The position numbers were made by a program, and so were the translations under genes. Positions 42,729 to 45,011 of a stretch of DNA of 45,011 nt are shown piece by piece. Numbering within the stretch: position 1 is the first letter of the stretch; each line of letters opens with the position of its first letter. The notes under the pieces were generated by a model, which saw nothing but the letters and a program-made list of their open reading frames with translations, was not told the DNA's origin and ran no database searches. The DNA comes from Candidatus Latescibacterota bacterium. GTDB taxonomy: Bacteria; Latescibacterota; UBA2968; UBA8231. The stretch is from positions 1 through 45,011 of the forward strand of contig JACPJE010000020.1 of the NCBI GenBank assembly GCA_016187725.1, written 5' to 3'.

Positions 42729-45011
42729 ATGGCCGACAACACCTTCTGGTTCCGGCCCGGGGACGACGAAAAGCTCCCCTTGTTTCTGCTCTGTCTGTGT
42801 TTTGGGCTGTACTGCTTTTTCCTCCTCCTCGGCCTCCATCTGCCCGAGGGGACTTCCGAGGCCGAGGAGTGGCGGATCTACGTCCTGGGGTGGCTCGTCA
42901 TCCCCCCCCTGGCCATCGGAATGGTGCTGGCCACCTGGCGGGCCAGGCAGCGGCGCTACGCCGACGTGCCCGGGTTCTATCCGGCCCTGCTGTCCTTCAA
43001 CACCCTTTTCTGGACGGCCGCATTCGGGTATTTCTTCTTTGCCAACCTCGACCAAGACCTCTTTGACACCGCTCCGGCGGCGGTGGCGGCGATCCTGGTC
43101 CTCTACCCGCTGTGCACCCTGGTGGTGCTGAAAAACATCCAGGGCCTGAGCCGGAGGGAGGGACTGGCGGAATGGAGCTACTTCCTCCTGCCCCTGGCCG
43201 CCCTGCTGGTGGGGGTGTTCAGCTTCAGCGAGATCAGGTTCGGTTCCCTCGAACGGGTGAACCTGCCCTGGCCGGTGATTGCCCCGGACACGCCGCAGGG
43301 AGAGGTGGTGGAGCGGGGCCACCTGCTGAAAGAAGGCGCCTCCATCCTGCAGGTCCAGAACCTGATCCTGTCGATCCAGGTCCTTGCCGCCAAGGATGGG
43401 GTGCTGCAGGCCCCGCTGCCCTGGCAGGTGCTGGAGGGAGCGGTGGTCAGGGCCTGGCTGGTGAGGGAAGGCCAGACCTTCGCGGCGGACCAGCCGCTGC
43501 TCACCCTGGCCAGCGAGGAGGTGGAGGCGGTGGTTTCCTCCCGGGTACCCGGAGTGCTGGACAAGATCTTCGCCCCGGTCGGCGCTGCGGTGGAGCCGGA
43601 GCGCCCGCTCTACACCGTCGCCTCCGAGTCAGGGGAGGCCGGCACCTTCCTGTTCGCCGTTTTCCTGGCCGCGCTCCTGGCCTTCGGGTCAGTCCTGCAT
43701 CCTGCCATCTGCACCCTGCGCTGCTCCCGGCGGACGGCCTGGGTACTCGACGGGCTGGTCGTGCTGGCGGTCGCCCTGACGGTCATCAACCCCGACTTCT
43801 CCTTTGATGCCCACCACTATAATTTTTACCTGGGACCGGTCAACGACCTGCTCCACGGCAAGAGTATGCTGGTCGACATCAACTGCCAGTACGGCGTGCT
43901 GGTCATCTACTTTCTCGCCCTGGTCTTCAAAGCCGGGCTCCTGCCCTTCACCTACCAGGGGCTGGCCGCGCTGGTCGGCGTCCTGCAGGTGGCTCAGTAC
44001 AGCCTGGTCTATCTGTTGCTGCGGCGCCTGCTCAACGCCCAGCTCTTTGCCGCGCTGGTGCTGGGCTTGATCCTGGTGGTCAATTTTTTCAGTCAGTTCA
44101 GCCAGCTGGAACTGACGGCGCTACCCTCCACCGGTCCCTTGCGATTCGGCCTGGCTTTCCTCCTGCTCTCCATGCCCTTGCTGGGCGCCTGGCATCCGCG
44201 GTTGGAGCAGCTGGCGCGGGTCGCCACCCACGCCCTGGTGGGCCTGGCCTCCGCCTGGAGTGCGGAGGTTTTTTTCTATGTCCTGGCCACCCACCTGGGC
44301 ATCCTGGTCTGGGAGCAGTTGCCCGCCACCGGGGTGGGCGATCTGTGCAAAAGGCTGGGCAGAGAGCTGAGGTGGACCCTCGCCGCCATCGGGGCGGTGC
44401 ATCTCTTACTGGCCCTCGACATCCTCAGCCGCGCGGGTGAGTGGCCCCATTGGGATCGCTATCTCGACTACCTGGCCCTGTACAGCGTCGGCGGGTTCGG
44501 CGCCCTGCCCATCAACCCGTGGACCCCCTGGGCCCTCATCGTGGGGGTCTATTTCGCCTCGGTGGTGCTGCTCGTTTACCTGGGGGTTTGCCACGCGCCC
44601 AGACCGCAGTTGCCCGAACTGAGGGTGGTGGCCGGCCTCACGGTCTTTGGCCTGGTGCAGTTCACCTACTACCTGGGCCGCTCTCACCCCAACAACCTCT
44701 ACCACGTCTGCATCCCCTCCCTGGTGCTGGCCGCGTACTGGCTGTGCGCCCTGGTCCGCAGCCGAGAGGTGCTGCCTCCCAGGTTTTTGCGGTCGGCGGT
44801 CTACGCATTTTACTTCATGGGCACGTTCTTGTTCGTCCTCGGTGTCCCCTACCTGATGGAGCAGTGGAGGCATACGGCGGCCCGGGCCCTGCTCAAGGGC
44901 CGCGCTCTTGACCTGTGGTCCAGCCATCCCACCGACCCCCAGGTGGAGGAGGCGTTGACCCTGATCGGGAAGTACGCTCAAGGCCAGGAGCGCATTCCCC
45001 TTTTTATCGTC
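42729..45011 (+). CDS. large polytopic membrane protein with embedded lipoyl/HlyD-like hairpin (partial)
   Basis: 761 codons readable, continuing past the window. ATG 42729 (just after the methyltransferase stop, GTGAACATGG). Membrane segments (LFLLCLCFGLYCFFLLLGLH; FNTLFWTAAFGYFFFANLD; WSYFLLPLAALLVGVFSF) precede a soluble block of about 130 residues. This block contains GEVVERGHLLKEGASILQVQ, then VVRAWLVREGQTFAADQPLL and VSSRVPGVLDKIFAPVGAAV, the shape of biotinyl-lipoyl/HlyD half-sandwich hairpins, without the modified Lys. Further membrane segments follow, with FDAHHYNFYLGPVNDLLHGK and VDINCQYGVLVIYFLALVFK as in uncharacterised membrane glycosyltransferases. Function unknown. Confidence 0.72.
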   Translation, partial: MADNTFWFRPGDDEKLPLFLLCLCFGLYCFFLLLGLHLPEGTSEAEEWRIYVLGWLVIPPLAIGMVLATWRARQRRYADVPGFYPALLSFNTLFWTAAFGYFFFANLDQDLFDTAPAAVAAILVLYPLCTLVVLKNIQGLSRREGLAEWSYFLLPLAALLVGVFSFSEIRFGSLERVNLPWPVIAPDTPQGEVVERGHLLKEGASILQVQNLILSIQVLAAKDGVLQAPLPWQVLEGAVVRAWLVREGQTFAADQPLLTLASEEVEAVVSSRVPGVLDKIFAPVGAAVEPERPLYTVASESGEAGTFLFAVFLAALLAFGSVLHPAICTLRCSRRTAWVLDGLVVLAVALTVINPDFSFDAHHYNFYLGPVNDLLHGKSMLVDINCQYGVLVIYFLALVFKAGLLPFTYQGLAALVGVLQVAQYSLVYLLLRRLLNAQLFAALVLGLILVVNFFSQFSQLELTALPSTGPLRFGLAFLLLSMPLLGAWHPRLEQLARVATHALVGLASAWSAEVFFYVLATHLGILVWEQLPATGVGDLCKRLGRELRWTLAAIGAVHLLLALDILSRAGEWPHWDRYLDYLALYSVGGFGALPINPWTPWALIVGVYFASVVLLVYLGVCHAPRPQLPELRVVAGLTVFGLVQFTYYLGRSHPNNLYHVCIPSLVLAAYWLCALVRSREVLPPRFLRSAVYAFYFMGTFLFVLGVPYLMEQWRHTAARALLKGRALDLWSSHPTDPQVEEALTLIGKYAQGQERIPLFIV

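Overview
High-GC bacterial chromosome segment, densely coded on both strands. A predicted outer-membrane beta-barrel, several lipoprotein signal sequences, secreted c-type cytochrome and cupredoxin modules, and a sigma-54 activator with a matching -24/-12 promoter point to a diderm, Gram-negative-type bacterium. The mix (enolase-superfamily dehydratase, Gfo/Idh/MocA oxidoreductase, Ldh_2 dehydrogenase, PdxS/PdxT route to vitamin B6, CX4CH cytochrome-like protein, CHRD protein, PrkA-YeaH-SpoVR) suits an uncultured environmental lineage. I cannot name the phylum from sequence alone. No rRNA, tRNA, CRISPR array or intact transposase gene was recognised.

Region 1 (1-7.2 kb): a strip of eroded genes (C-terminal ilvD remnant, Tag glycosylase lacking its middle, AddB/AddA-like remnant) is interleaved with intact genes: an AAA_14/DUF4143 ATPase with a near-perfect sigma-70 promoter inside a tandem repeat, an enolase-superfamily dehydratase, an unassigned TIM-barrel-like protein and a Gfo/Idh/MocA oxidoreductase. 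Region 2 (7.3-8.6 kb): a cyclopropane-fatty-acid synthase.

Region 3 (8.7-17.5 kb) is the most coherent candidate system. An NtrC-type response regulator is followed by three TGTGAC-N6-TAGCAT direct repeats and a consensus sigma-54 promoter. The promoter reads, through a highly folded leader element, into four small envelope genes: a CX4CH cytochrome-like protein, a CHRD lipoprotein, a CXXCH/calcium-loop mini-cytochrome and a cupredoxin lipoprotein. Converging on them is an operon of porin, a second cupredoxin-like protein and a hybrid histidine kinase with a frameshift in its sensor domain. Signal, transducer and candidate targets therefore sit together, and the theme is envelope copper/heme redox proteins.

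Region 4 (17.6-31.1 kb, all minus strand): pdxST; a flippase preceded by an Ldh_2 dehydrogenase and a 68-residue scar of a sugar isomerase; an operon of two aldo/keto reductases, a ThDP enzyme and an O-methyltransferase; and the conserved prkA-yeaH-spoVR stress operon. The gaps hold palindromic elements, including two mirror-image hairpins with mutually complementary loops.

Region 5 (31.1-45 kb) is a surface-glycan or secondary-metabolite locus. Two tandem GT39/ArnT-like membrane glycosyltransferases with C-terminal TPR-like domains run leftward, the second ending at a 93-bp MITE that supplies its stop codon. Running rightward are a GH88-like glycosidase, a TylF-type O-methyltransferase, a two-gene transketolase, a GT2 glycosyltransferase, a zinc-ribbon methyltransferase and a large membrane protein (cut by the window end) with a lipoyl/HlyD-like hairpin between its membrane segments. 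Overlapping stops and starts suggest one transcript for 37-45 kb.
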